Origin: Trichopria drosophilae | Taxonomy: Eukaryota; Arthropoda; Insecta; Hymenoptera; Diapriidae | Direction of reading: 5' to 3' | Length of the DNA: 64,000 nt | Assembly (NCBI GenBank): GCA_030407085.1 | Contig: CM059583.1 | Location: forward strand, 81,120,001-81,184,000 | Part shown: one piece after another, positions 32,505 through 43,924 of the stretch | Layout of the letters: the number at the start of each line of letters is the position of its first letter | How positions within the stretch are numbered: position 1 is the first letter of the stretch | Translations under genes and position numbers: made by a program | Notes under the pieces: generated by a model | What the model was told of the DNA's origin: nothing | The model's database searches: none | The model's input: the letters and a program-made list of their open reading frames with translations, nothing else

Positions 32505-32530
32505 GAGGCCCGACGCTGCCACCATAGGTA
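32505..32530 (-). promoter_or_regulatory. Candidate primer-binding site of the Gypsy element
   Basis: The minus strand reads TGGTGGCAGCGTCGGG here, upstream of gag. It has the form of a tRNA-complementary PBS (TGG start), which would place the 5' LTR at higher coordinates (above 32530). The tRNA and the LTR edge are not established. Confidence 0.4.
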
Positions 32531-33184
32531 TTTCTGTTACGTATTTACACTGAACAGAAAACAATTTAAACTTGATAGGATATTTTTTTATTATGTACTC
32601 CACCAGCATCCTTACACTAAGGCCGACGCGCCAAGTCGAACGGACACGGGATGCGCACTTGTATTTCCCGTCGTTCTGTAAAAACTTCAACAAATTTTCA
32701 AACTATAACGTAATGTGTCTCGCAAAAAACGGTGGTTATTTGTAACCTAAAATACCGCGTCCATGATTTTTTACAAGACTTTCTGATGTCAAGACTCGGC
32801 GGAAAATAATCATATCTAAAATACACGTTTTTTAGCCTTATTATCGTTAGATAAGGTTTCTAATTTTGGCTTTCGGAATATTATTCGGATACCTTTCGCA
32901 TAGTCTGGGTCAAATAGGCGATTTAGGAGGGGGCATTTTTAACATTCTTATACTGTGCTATCCTTTATATATATACTCTTATATCTCTGCTATATCCTTT
33001 AACCATGGATCATATGCTCCTATAAAGCTAGGAATATTTATCGTAGGCAATTTAACTGGACTAATACACCTTGAGTCCACTTTAAAAAGGAATTATTTCC
33101 GAACTGCACGACATTAACATCGGCATTTTGCAGAAGTAGAGATTCCACATTTTTTTAAATTTATTTCATTTGCGAGGCCATTAG
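32531..33184. other. Possible LTR of the Gypsy element, then unassigned DNA
   Basis: No gene. If the PBS call is right, the LTR occupies the first part, but no second copy was found near 23000-23600 to confirm it. Confidence 0.3.
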
Positions 33185-33466
33185 CTACGTATTTTCAAAA
33201 TTAGTAATCGCATTATTATTTTCGACATTATCTTCCAATTTGGCAATATCAGTTTCCATATGCATAAATTCATCTAATATATTTACGATCTTATCTTTTC
33301 GTGCCTTGAATTCCTCTATATTATCTTGTTCAACTTTGAATTGCGATATAAATGTTTGAAAACGTTTCAAGACTGATATAAATATCTTACGCTTTAATTT
33401 TAAATTTTCAATATTCGTTTTAATTTGTGCTTTTAAATTGATAAAAAAGAAAGATAAAAACAGCAA
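33185..33466 (-). pseudogene. BEL/Pao gag N-terminal remnant
   Basis: A 93-codon frame reads 'LKAQIKTNIENLKLKRKIF', 'SVLKRFQTFISQFKVEQDNI' and 'EEFKARKDKIVNILDEFMHM', the coiled-coil gag N-terminus of BEL/Pao (RxxxxxxxTRFQTxL...LxxRxxKIxxLxxEF). No downstream gag follows. This is a third BEL/Pao remnant. Confidence 0.65.
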
Positions 33467-33469
33467 TAT

Positions 33470-34400
33470 ACAATTAAAAAAGAAGCGTAATTTAATGCGT
33501 AATTTTCAGTAGGGTATGAAATTTATAATACTTAAATGCAATTGTCTTACTTAAGGGGTAGTCCAGTGGTTTCGTATGGTTTTTAAATGATTTTTTTGTT
33601 TCATAGTTAAATTTATTATTTCGTACCAAACTTTTTGTATTACAAATAAGGTATATTCTAGTTGCAGGAACCGCAATCCAGCATTCACTCACACATTAAC
33701 ACGCGAAAATCATTGCGATCTACCTTACCGACGGTCGAGACATGTAAAAACTAATATACAGCATTCCAACATAGTTTCACATTCGTACTTGCATATCAAC
33801 CCGAAGTTAGCGTTTTCCTCATCGATTCTCGCTTTACTGGGTAATATGCGAGACCCGATAAAAGAGATAGACGCTACGGATTCAAAAATATCACATCAAA
33901 ACTCCCCTTTCCTAAAGTTGAGCTTATTTTTTTTCCAGCATTTCAGTTGAACCGAAAAGTGAAGCGAGGCCAAACATCCGGTGATAAGGCAAATCAATAA
34001 CCAATTTACATAATATTACCAACCAACTCAAAATGTAATAACAAACAAAAACTCATATTAACTTTCGAAACGATCACAGATAAACTCCCAATCTCTTGGC
34101 GTTTCGATACAGGAGGAAGTGGGATCCCAATAATTATTATTATTATTAATTAATTAATTAACGGGCGGAATCGCCTTTTTTACTGAATTGCCGTATTATA
34201 AATCGTAGGATTTTTGCGAGAGCTGCAGATCGAGTTAGAAAGATGGCGCCATACTTCACATTTGTGTATGAAATGTAGGACTGCAGAAACCTACACTTAG
34301 TACAGCAGCAGTCATGAGTCGATTTCCGCCAGATAAACAATACTTTCGAAACGTAAACACAAACAACGTGGCTCGCCTTACCAACAGCGAGCTGCTGCTC
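33470..34400. other. Spacer without recognisable gene
   Basis: Contains an ATT-repeat tract at 34130-34160 and short ORFs only. Confidence 0.4.
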
Positions 34401-34419
34401 GAAAACGAAATCGAAAAAT

Positions 34420-34490
34420 TGTTCACCAGACGAGGATCAAACTCACGACCTACGACTTCGTAGTCCAGTGCGTTAACCGCCTGAGTAATA
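34420..34490 (-). repeat. tRNA-like SINE head
   Basis: On the minus strand 'ggcggttaacgcactggact' then 'gtgagtttgatcctcg' reproduces the A-box/anticodon-arm/B-box order of a tRNA. Acceptor pairing is absent. Confidence 0.5.
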
Positions 34491-34744
34491 ATCAACAAAA
34501 AATAAATATTCAAACATATTATCCCAAACGCCATCTACGCAAGGAAAGCACGCGTCTTAGTCGGTGGATTCCGAAATTCCTGACACGACGCCTTCGTGGG
34601 TTCGTAAGCCTTTCCTGCAAAAGAGATAGAAGCCGTGATTACATGGTTTCGACAATACCACATCACAATATACCCCGTGTAACGCCACTTCTGACACCCC
34701 GTTTACTAGGAGATAAATGATGAAAAACTGAACTAGAAATTCGT

Positions 34745-35115
34745 TTTCCAAAATTGGATCCGAGGCTTAAAATTTAATTGGCGTGCCAACGAAGTTTCAA
34801 AAAGAAATTTTTGCAATAACTCGGTTGTTTTTGAAGTTATGTGAACTACTGAAAGTCCATATTGAAGATATTTTCAAGCTCTACAATTCACCTCTGTGGC
34901 TCTTTGACCTGCTATGTATATTTCTCTTGTTATAGCCAAAAAAGGGGGGAAATGACGATTTTTGCGTTTTTTCGCGTCTCACTTTTTTTAGTAAACAGCT
35001 AACGAAATATCACACAGGAAGAAGATATAGGCCTTGAAAAAAAGGAACAATTTAACCCTTAATAGGATGTGATTCGATAAAAATTCAAACCACGAGAATT
35101 GTTGAAAAAACAAGT
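34745..35115. repeat. Dispersed repeat, copy A
   Basis: Shares an ordered set of phrases with 36740-37165: 'aagatattttcaagct', 'tttgacctgc.atg.atatttctct', 'ttatagcca', 'cgaaatatcacac.ggaa.aag', 'taggccttgaaaa', 'gat.cgat.aaa'. It is about 70% alike by eye and in direct orientation. No coding potential. Confidence 0.75.
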
Positions 35116-35317
35116 TTTGCAGATACTAAGACGTTTTTCGTGAATTCTGCGACTTTAAAATACTCCATGTGGGTTTAAGTTTTTTTTTTATGATATATCA
35201 CCAGTTGTGGCATTTTTTTTGTATACATATTATGCATTACCAGTGAAGTGGTTAAAGGAATTGATAATCTATCACGTCCATTTTTAGTGCAATGTTTGAA
35301 AGGCATCTTCCCCAATC

Positions 35318-35392
35318 TTCGATTCGAACCCGGGACCCTCCCTCGCAAAGCACGCGCCCTAACGATACGACTATACTCAACGTCGCAAATTC
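35318..35392 (-). repeat. tRNA-like SINE head
   Basis: The minus strand has 'tagtcgtatcgttagggcgc' and a good B-box 'cccgggttcgaatcg'. It lacks a matching acceptor stem, so it is scored as a SINE remnant. Confidence 0.55.
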
Positions 35393-35399
35393 TGCCAAA

Positions 35400-36730
35400 A
35401 ATAATGAATAGTTAAAACTGAGATTCGATACTTATTATTCCTCGATGTATGAACTTTAATACAAAGCGTATGAATTATATTATCAATAAATATAGACATA
35501 CTGGCAATAAAACTAAACAACATTTCACTGTCACCTTTAACGGAGCGCTCGGAAGGTTAGGAGAAGTGCTTTTGGAAACGCAACAATCTTTTAACGGCAT
35601 TTTTAATAATGTGATTATAATAAGTCCGTCATGGACATTAAACAATATTATCGATTTCAGTCATTGTAAATGTATAAATTCGTAATATACATTTAAATTA
35701 TAAGAAAATGTAGTAGATTAATTATTGAACTAATTTTAACAATCTAACAAAAATATAAGGCAAAACCTTTGCAAAAAATCGAATACAGGGTTATACAATA
35801 ATGTAAACATTATAAAAGTAAAAAAAATAATAAGAAATGTTAGTAAGTAACATAGACGAGGCTTAGCAGAATAATCTCAATTACAGTAGATATAATTCCA
35901 GTATAGGAACGTTGGTGACTAGGTGGTTAAATGCCGACTGTCGAGCGCGGAGGTCCCAAATATAAATTGAGAAAATATTTTTTATTGTTATTTAATATTA
36001 TTATTGTTATTTTATTAAATTTCAGCAACACTTAACAAATTACTTCACGAAATAACTCAATACATTTATAACAATATATTTACGGTATATGTATAGTAAT
36101 ACAACTATAATCAATAGTATTGATTCAATACAGTGAATTATTATAACATGAATTACCACTGATTTTTATTATTGATTTATTCCTTATTATTCAACTTTTC
36201 AACGTTACACATGAATGATACTGTTGATAATTCGATAGTTGATCGATGGTAACATGCTAAATATTCAGGGCGTATATCGTATGGTTTATCAGTTTTCGTT
36301 ATATTTTTTTCTATTATGGCTAACTTTATTGATTTCATTATTATCAATAAAGTTAACCATAATATTTTGTATTATTTAAAAAATACTACACTAATAAAAA
36401 AGATATGCTAATATCGAATTCCTGAACAATACATTTTTTAATACTTTAAATAATCCACATTTTGTTTTGCACATGGCTTTTTCTAAACATATCACATTTA
36501 CACTTTTCAAAAAGTTTTAGGGTATTTAACTTTTTTGACAGATTTCTGATTTGAGCAGATATTTGTCATTTAATAATAAAATAAAAATAATAAAATTAAC
36601 AATTACATCAGTTTATTTTGAAGTAACTTTATTTTTATGATTTTTTGTTTCAATTAAATGTTTTATATAAATAATGTATCAATTTTATTTAAGAACTGAA
36701 AAATAAAATCCATTAATAAAATAAAAACAG
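35400..36730. other. AT-rich stretch with a tRNA-like fragment and a small palindrome
   Basis: A 78-codon ORF at 35449-35685 has no motif I recognise. 35928-35980 reads 'ggtgactaggtggttaaatg' on the plus strand, a tRNA-Ser-like A-box half without its B-box. A 21-bp inverted repeat lies at 36313-36363. Confidence 0.4.
36313..36363. repeat. 21-bp inverted repeat (hairpin)
   Basis: 'attatggctaactttattgat' is followed after 9 bases by its near-perfect complement 'atcaataaagttaaccataat' (one mismatch). Confidence 0.8.
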
Positions 36731-36739
36731 GGTGATCGG

Positions 36740-37165
36740 CCAACCATTACCCAGCGGCTAACTGTAGATTGTACAGATAATTCTGAGCAACTTTTTCCTC
36801 TGAAAAAATTTCCGGGAAGGTAGAGTTTTTAAGTTATTCAACACTAAAATTTAGGGGGAAAAAATCACTTTTTTTGAAATATCTCGGCTCTGTATGAAGG
36901 TATCTTAACGAACCGAAGCTCATTTTAAAGATATTTTCAAGCTATATAAGTTGTATCTGTTGATTTTTGACCTGCAATGAATATTTCTCTTCTTATAGCC
37001 ATAAAAACGGGGGTAAATACCGATTTTTCAGGTTTTTCGCGTCTAACTCGTTTGGACACATAGCTATCGAAATATCACACTGGAAAAAGTTGTAGGCCTT
37101 GAAAACACAAACATTTTTTGTCCTCTAATACGATGCGATTAAATTAAAACTGAACCCTATTTGTA
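36740..37165. repeat. Dispersed repeat, copy B
   Basis: Partner of 34745-35115 in direct orientation, slightly longer at its left end. Confidence 0.75.
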
Positions 37166-37589
37166 CTCGTTTTCATAACATTTTGTTATTAATATTGTTA
37201 TATCCCAAATCTGAGAAGCAGATCTGGAACATATTTAGTTGGCCATTTTTTTGGTCAAGGCACTTAAGCCCTTTACCTGGGAGCTGGCCTATGACCATGA
37301 GTGGAAGGAAAGGAAGGAAGGGGAAAATAACCTCAGTATTGAGCTTTTATTTAATCAGTAATTGATTAATTTTGTGGATATCATATCCCTTTTTTGCTCG
37401 TTTCGTCATCATTGGCTATTGGAGAGGATTTATAGGGATAGCAGGTCGAGGGGAATTAACTGTAGGGAAGGGAGATTGTGAATAAAACATTTTTTATATA
37501 TATAAATATATAGATTTTATTTCTCTTTTTACTTACTTGCTATTCGTGCGTATTCCCAGGTTGGGAAATACAAATATTGCATTTATTAA

Positions 37590-39820
37590 GAGGGGAAGGT
37601 CCCGAAATGAGATAGATTTTCAAGAAGTTTTTTAAGATGAATAAATGTGCTTTTGTTTAAAATCTTTTATTGTGAGTTAGATACATCCTTAGTATGTGAT
37701 ATGATTTTTTTTTGTTTTTAACTCTCAAAATGGCGGCGCTGTACTGCGTCAAACTCGAGTGTTTTTGAAATTTGCTTGCAGGACGGCGGCTTTATCAAAA
37801 GATCTTGCTTTATGAAAAACAAAAATCAAAAGAGGTTTTGTTAGTAATCATTTTTAATGCTCCAAACCTATAAAACCGAAAAAAAGTAATTTCTACAAAA
37901 TGAGAGAGATTGTTAAAAATTGAACGTTTTTTGTTAATTAATTTGTTTGAATAAATTCCGTAATTTGCATTAAAAAATCCCAACCCTAGGTTTGTAATAT
38001 AGCCAGATGTTCCAGGAAGACCTCCACAAAATTTCAAAGCAATCGAATAATTATTTTTTTAGGTATCGTGCAAGCAGTCGGAAAAAATGGTGTTTCAAGA
38101 AAAACGCGTTAAAATTGTTAGAGCAGAAAAATCTTATTTTTTCGACTTACCGATTAATCAGCCATTCTAGGGGCGTATATCAATCCTTCTGTCTCTTCGT
38201 GCCACTTATCTTCAGCTGTTCTTTTTGGTTTATGAAGTATACGAGCTTCTTTTAAGGCCAAAGATGCTTCCTTGTTTTGCTTTTTCACACGGCGTTTATT
38301 CGCATAATCGGCGTATACGTGGCTGTTCTTGCCGGGCAGGCTTCCAAACTCGTTCATAACTTTTAACACTGAGTGTCGACCATAATTAAAGATGGAACCC
38401 GCTAAAAGCGAAAATATTTCAACAATGTTTCGACCACAGCGCAAGTGCTTGGGGGGCAGCTTCCATACAGTTGAGTTAAACGATTCATTGGCATTCTGGG
38501 TATATCCACCCACCCATGTTGCCATTTTCGAATCTTGCATTTTTTTTTACAGATGTATTAGTAGTACGTCTAATAGCTAGCCCGTAGTACACTGGAATAT
38601 TATTAATCAGCGCCATCGTGAACACTCCGCGCTTCAAAGTGATGAGCTTTTTTTTAAAGCGCGAATCCGCGACCCCATTCTTTTTTGAACGTGAGAGATG
38701 CATTCGCTTTTTTTTTACGGTAAAATTATCACCGTATGGATTTAATTGAAGCAAACCTTTAAATGTTGCAGAGTCTCCGTCCCCTATATTCATATATTTG
38801 ACATTGAACTTTTCTACGAATCTCGAAAACATTTCTTTTACTCCCTCAACTTCCATACTTTCTGTGGATTCTTGGTGATTTTTTGAGCACTCTTCTTCAT
38901 GATCTGCCCACCCAGCATATTCCTGAGAGTCTCGATCTACATTTTTCTTAGTTGTACACGCTTTGCAACAGCTACTTTTTACAACCAAATCTATTACTTT
39001 ACCACACGAATTTGCGATTAATGTTACAACACCAAGCAATGACTGATGTCCTCTTCGTTTCCATGATCCATACTCAGAAACATCAAGCTCGTCTGCAGGC
39101 TTTTCTTTTTTTTCATTTTCTGTTTTTTCACTTTCTATGGCACTAGAACAGGAAGCATCAAAAACCTTTTTTCCCGCCTCGTACACTTTTTTAATAGTCT
39201 TCCGTAAGCGGTCTTCGATAAGCCCTTACAAATGTCCATGCAATTACAAAATGTTTTTATGCCTTCCAGGCTGACACCGAAGAGACGCATTACAAATACA
39301 ATTCTACGATTTATTTCAAAACCGCTGTGTATTTTTGGCCCGGAAGGAATTATAATATTGTCACACCTACAACTCACAGTAATGTTAAAACAGAGACCTG
39401 AAGGAGCGCTTTCTTGAAATCTTGGTTGAGCTTTGAACTTTGCACTTTAAACAAATTAAATACTGAGAGTGTGTAAAAAAAACAGTGACAAAGTCGATTA
39501 TTCGATTCGATATTGTTGGATGTATTACAGCTTCGTTTGAAGCGGAAGAAATTTTTCGGTCGCTGGGGCTTGTTTTTTGCTCACACGCTTCTTCTTCTTG
39601 CTCATTTTGCATAAATTGATTCACATGAAATTTTCTTTTCTTAATCTACAAGCAAATACAGGTTTATCATGAGCGACTTTTGACGAGGATGTGACATTTT
39701 AAAACTCTAATGACGACCCCCACTTGGCAAAAGCCGGAGCAAAACTAATGCGCAGCCAAAAGATAACGGTTATTTTCCTGTTGACACATGTTTGGGAGCA
39801 TTAGGTCTTCCCCTTCTCTT
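37590..39820 (-). mobile_element. Second Mutator-like element, TTAA at one end, GGGGAAG-type TIRs
   Basis: The left end TTAAGAGGGGAAGGTCCC (TTAA 37586-37589) faces the right end 'ggtcttccccttctcttac' (39804-39822), whose complement aligns as a diverged, two-base-longer TIR; the outer TTAA has become TTAC. Between them lies a minus-strand transposase remnant (39624-38154) and a 500-bp noncoding 3' region. The architecture parallels the element at 10283-13319. Confidence 0.65.
38154..39624 (-). pseudogene. Mutator-like transposase, internally deleted
   Basis: Three frames in order: N-terminal region (39624-39385) and 'SCRCDNIII' / 'FEINRRIVFVMRLFGV' (39377-39135); then 39186-38485 with 'SEYGSWKRRGHQSLLGV', 'KVIDLVVKSSCCKAC', 'SMEVEGVKEMFSRFVEKFNV', 'NIGDGDSATFKGLLQLNPYG' and 'NIPVYYGLAIRRTTN'; then 38540-38154 with 'GGYTQNANESFNSTVWKLPP' and the tail 'EGLIYAPRMAD'. 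The segment between YYGLAIRR and GGYTQN, present in the first copy, is deleted. The first catalytic Asp (GDGSW in copy 1) is Tyr here (EYGSW). Two slips, one deletion and a lost catalytic residue rule out activity. Confidence 0.85.
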
Positions 39821-39824
39821 ACTC

Positions 39825-40555
39825 AAACTAAACTATATCTATATCAGAGAAAAAGAATAAGGAAAAGAGAAGAAGAACTAAAAGCCGTTGTGATATTTAC
39901 GTATCCAACGAAATTCATAGCACTCCGTATATAAGACATAGAACATTAACATCTAATATAGACGTACAAGGCGAGTTTGTACCGCAAAGCCTTGTTGATG
40001 ATTCCAGCAGGTACAGACCAGGATGAAACGTCGTAAATAGAGATTCTATCCATTTTTTTACGATAGATAATATTTCCTTACATCGTCTGACGATAAATTA
40101 ATTTTTCTAAATATATAGACTTCTGTCTATTAATTAAGATTAAGTTCCACAGCGGGCATCATTCCGGTGACAATTGAGGAACAAAAATTTAATTAATGGA
40201 ACCGAACATGTCTAAATAAAAAACATCTCTTTATTTATTTAAAATATTCACGGTTCATTGTAACGTCAAAAAAAACACCTTGCAATTTCAATTTAATTAA
40301 TAACACGCTTTAACCGTTTATTGCTTAAAGAATACATTTTTCCTAGTGAAAATGTATAGGGAATATGTACTCTAGAAAAAAGTTGTATAAAAATCACGAT
40401 TTTTTACGACAATGTGATATATTTCGGGTTTATTAATGGTTGCTTCGTATAGAGTACACTCAAAAACATCTAGAAAATGTAGTGTCGTAAGAAACTAACA
40501 GCGATTTCATTCAAATTTGAGAGCCCCATGTCGCCGCTCAATTTGTCTTCTGCCT
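39825..40555. other. Spacer without recognisable gene
   Basis: Unassigned AT-rich sequence. The stretch just before 40555 leads into a retrotransposon fragment. Confidence 0.4.
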
Positions 40556-40559
40556 CCTT

Positions 40560-41370
40560 GCATCCGCGCAAACCGTTTTAAGGAGCCTGTAGGCGAAACT
40601 TTTTATCCTTTTTGTGGACTTTAAGAGAGCCTTCGATTTTGTCCCTCATGCTTTCCTCTGGCAAAAGCTACTTGGATTAGGCGTCAGCGCTAAATTTGTC
40701 AGGGTTCTCACTACTGCTCGACTAACCAGCTAACCGTTAATGTTGAGAAAACAAAAATAATATGCTTTAGGAAGGCTGGCCAGCTCGATCGGTTTTCGAG
40801 AGTCTTCCTATTCGACAACAGACCAATCGAAGTCGTAAACACCTACAGATTTTTAGGTTTAGCGTTCACACCTGCTGCGTCAGGCCGTCAGCCGTTGGAG
40901 GATGCTATTACTCGAACAAAAGCCGCAGCATCTGCGACCTTAGCGATAGTTCATGCCGCAAAAATCGATGGTGGGTACGCATACTGGAAACTTTATAAAG
41001 CCATGGTTACATCGGTCCTATTATACGCGGCTCCGTTTTGGGCTCTTCGATATTTGGACAGACTGGAGTCGGTACAAATAGATTTTTCAAAAGGCTTCTC
41101 CATTTGCCGAGGAACACCCCGGCTTATTTGATACGCTTAGAACTTAGTATCCTGCCAATAGCGGTGGAGATACTAAACCGCACGATCAAATGGATCATTA
41201 AAACCCTCAAACTTCCTGACTCCAGGGTGCCCAAAATTTTATTAACTCGCTTAAGAGAGTTGGCTGTTGTATTGCCTGATGAGCCCCGAAACTGGATCAC
41301 ACAGCTATTTTCGCTCTTGGACGAGACTGAGGTAGCTACCGAGTTTGTCTCGAAACTTTTTATTTGTAAT
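40560..41370 (+). pseudogene. Non-LTR RT fragment with internal deletion
   Basis: The RT palm block 'LFVDFKRAFDFVPHAFLWQK'-like sequence (40605-40670, with slips) jumps straight to 'NVEKTKIICFRKAG' (about 40740), skipping the catalytic box. Then 'YRFLGLAFTPAASG', 'AKIDGGYAYWKLYKAMVTSV' and 'FFKRLLHLPRNTPAYLIRLE' (40850-41140) and a tail to about 41360 are readable across two frames. The thumb pattern is that of APE-type elements; the clade is uncertain. The missing palm segment implies a deletion of several hundred bases. Confidence 0.7.
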
Positions 41371-41690
41371 CTTTTTTCTCTTTCTTTATTTTGCCACCAA
41401 CACTTTGTAGATAGCGAATGCAACCCCCGGTTCACCGCCGGAACTCACCTCTCAACAGGTTGTACCCCATATGAGAGAATAAATACTATACTATGCTACT
41501 ATATATCAATATTATTCACATCAAAATTTGTCTTTAGTGACTCCCAAACTACGATTACGACGTTGTCATCAATATCAATATTTATTATGGTTGCAGGGTT
41601 GTTACACATGAATAGTTATTACTATATTTATTATTATATTAATATTCCTAATATATTGTTATATGCTGCCCCTTTTAAATATTTACTCTC

Positions 41691-41830
41691 TGAAATATGT
41701 ACGGATTTCTTTTGCAGAGTATATGTTGTGTGCATCTTGTCATGGACTTTTAAAAATATATAAGAGAATTACAGACGCAAATAAATCGGGGTTGTTCTTG
41801 TTATTTCATTGTGTACATTTTACATTTTGC
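41691..41830. repeat. 140-bp repeat shared with 49768-49908
   Basis: 'tgaaatatgtacg.atttcttttgca...atatgt.gtgt' through 'attgtgtacattttaca' recurs in direct orientation 8 kb away at about 90% identity by eye. Confidence 0.85.
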
Positions 41831-41929
41831 GAACTCGTCCATTTAAACTGTATAGAATTGTGACCATCTCAATTCTCGTCACTATTCTCTCTAAATCTCC
41901 TAGACATTTAATCTCTCTGCAAAACCTAT

Positions 41930-43915
41930 TCGATGGCTCGGCGAAGAGGGTGAAGTTGAACAAAAACCAGACAGATTAGTCGGTCGACCAGTTCAAGGTA
42001 ACTACCAAGATAATATGCGGTCAGAAATTTTCAACGAAATTAGACGCATGACAGAAGATCTTCGAAAGGAATTTTAACATCAACTCGATGCTGATCAGTA
42101 TGGAATTATGCAAGATACCCATCCATTCACCATGATGTGGAATGACATCGACGAATTACCAGAGAAGAACTACGGAACTTGATGAGACCTCAATCAGTAG
42201 TTGATACTCCTGTTCAAGTCACCAGGTCCGCTTTCAATATCATACAATGTGGTAATTGAAATCAGTCACGATATAGAATTGATTTTGAAATTTCTGTAAA
42301 TAATAACGGATGGAATGCTGAAGTAAAATCATGACAACTTTTAACTAGTCTTCACAATGATGCACAATTAATTCTGGAAAAAATGTTCAATGAGGATAAA
42401 CAAAATTATCATAAAATTACACAACTCTGAGATTGACAAAAAACAGTTATCACGAATGTATTTTAATGAATTACAAGCACGTAAATAAAGAAAAGGTGAA
42501 GATTACAAAATGTTTTAAAAAAGATTGAACGACTAGATCGCTTATCACATTTTCATATACCTGAGGTGTGTCGAGATCGAATTGCATGTTTATCCTTTAT
42601 CGGTAGTTTGGATAATCGTGACATTGAATTCACATTAAGATCTGAACAATTAAAATTTGTACAATGTGATGTTGCAAGAGCAACAGAATTGAAATTAATT
42701 TCGGAAATTCTAAATAGAAAACGCCATCATGAATACTACCCGGACAAATGTCTTTAATGGAACTCCCAAGGACACTTTACCGATCTTTTCGACCGTTAAT
42801 CAGGTAACATACCTTCGGGATAAAATTGTATGCGTATGCGATAAAATGCGGACATTATGCTAATTAATGCATTTCTTCTAAACCTATGGATTATAACAAT
42901 TTGTCGAATCGCTATCGCTACATCCGTAACAGAATTTCAACAACAAAGATCGCCAAATTACAGTTATACACTGTATCAATTTAAAAGAAAATTCGAATTC
43001 GAAGTCACAAGATTACATGGAGTCAATTCATTAGGGCACGAATTGGCTCGATCAAATAATAATATTGTTAAACATTTTCAAATCACAACTGATACCAAGA
43101 AATTAACTTTAAGCTAAACATTTAACGGAGAAATAAATTAACATATTTAGTCAATGATTATCCACACTGCTGCTGATATTACGTTGGTTAATTATACAGT
43201 TTTTCATAATTATTTACGAAAGTTGAAAGACATAATAAAACGCGTCACTCTTCACACCGTTTCAGGCGAAGAATTTCCTTATATAACTGCCAAACCAGTA
43301 ACTTTTTATATTGGTGTAATTTCAGACAATTTAGATGCTATATTTGTCAATACACCTGATGAATGCATTTTTGGATTAGACTTTCTTGGCAAATCTGGTT
43401 TATTAAATGACTTTCAAAATCTTATCAAACACAAATTTGACCTTAATAATAAAAATAAAATAGTTTCAATTTAAAAGATTAGTTCAAACGAATTTTGTTT
43501 GATAATCCTATTATTCACAAAGAGATATCTGATTATTTGACCAAATTTTCTAATGGCTCGTGTCTACTTTTCAATCTTCAGGAACAAAATGAAGTTCGCC
43601 AATTACTTCTACAATTTCAGAACATCTTAGGTCGGTATAATGGTATGCAACGGCAAATTATTACAGACAATTCTCCTCCCACGAAGCAAATTCATCGTAG
43701 CATCGAAGCAAACAAATTCTTCGTTTTCACTATAAAGACAAATTTTTCGAACTACTTGAAATGTTATTGAACCGAGTTGCAGCACTTGGTCTACTCCAGT
43801 AGTTTTGGTTAAACAAAGACGGCTCACTGTGTTTCTGTATCGACTATCGTCGTTTAAACACTATCACGAAGAAGGATTCTATGCCCTTACCCAGAACTGA
43901 AGACATTTTTTATTC
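41930..43915 (+). pseudogene. Second Gypsy element: gag, protease and RT start
   Basis: Degenerate gag (41940-42760) ends with 'PEVCRDRIACLSFIGSLDNR' and 'DVARATELKLISEILNRK', a CsRn1/mag-like Gypsy capsid pattern. Protease (43154-43474) shows 'IIHTAADITLVN', where the active DTG has become HTA, and 'ECIFGLDFLGKSGLL'. The linker 'QEQNEVRQLLLQFQNIL' leads to the RT start 'WLNKDGSLCFCIDYRRLNTI' and 'KKDSMPLPRTEDI' (43800-43900). The text stops at about 43915 where a pogo/Tigger remnant is inserted and resumes at about 44890. Confidence 0.78.
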
Positions 43916-43924
43916 TAGTATGGG

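Larger units (their letters stand above)
23750..32530 (-). mobile_element. Errantivirus-like Gypsy element (gag-pro-RT-RH-IN-env), degenerate and interrupted
   Basis: Reading the minus strand from 32530 downward: a primer-binding-site candidate, gag, zinc knuckles, protease, RT, RNase H, integrase, env. The order and the env gene are those of insect Ty3/Gypsy errantiviruses. Three secondary insertions split it: a MITE (31010-31717) in gag, a ~1.4-kb element (about 28715-30165) in protease, and a non-LTR fragment (about 26100-26836) between RNase H and integrase. Every gene carries stops or slips. No LTR pair was found, so the ends are approximate. It is an ancient endogenous copy and cannot be functional. 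Confidence 0.85.

Noticed and set aside
34420..35392. Candidate functional tRNA genes on the minus strand
   Set aside because: A/B boxes are present, but there is no closed acceptor stem or clean T-stem pairing.
35449..35685. 78-codon ORF ending HCKCINS
   Set aside because: Real ATG, but no motif, no neighbours and no repeat partner in the window; not enough to call.
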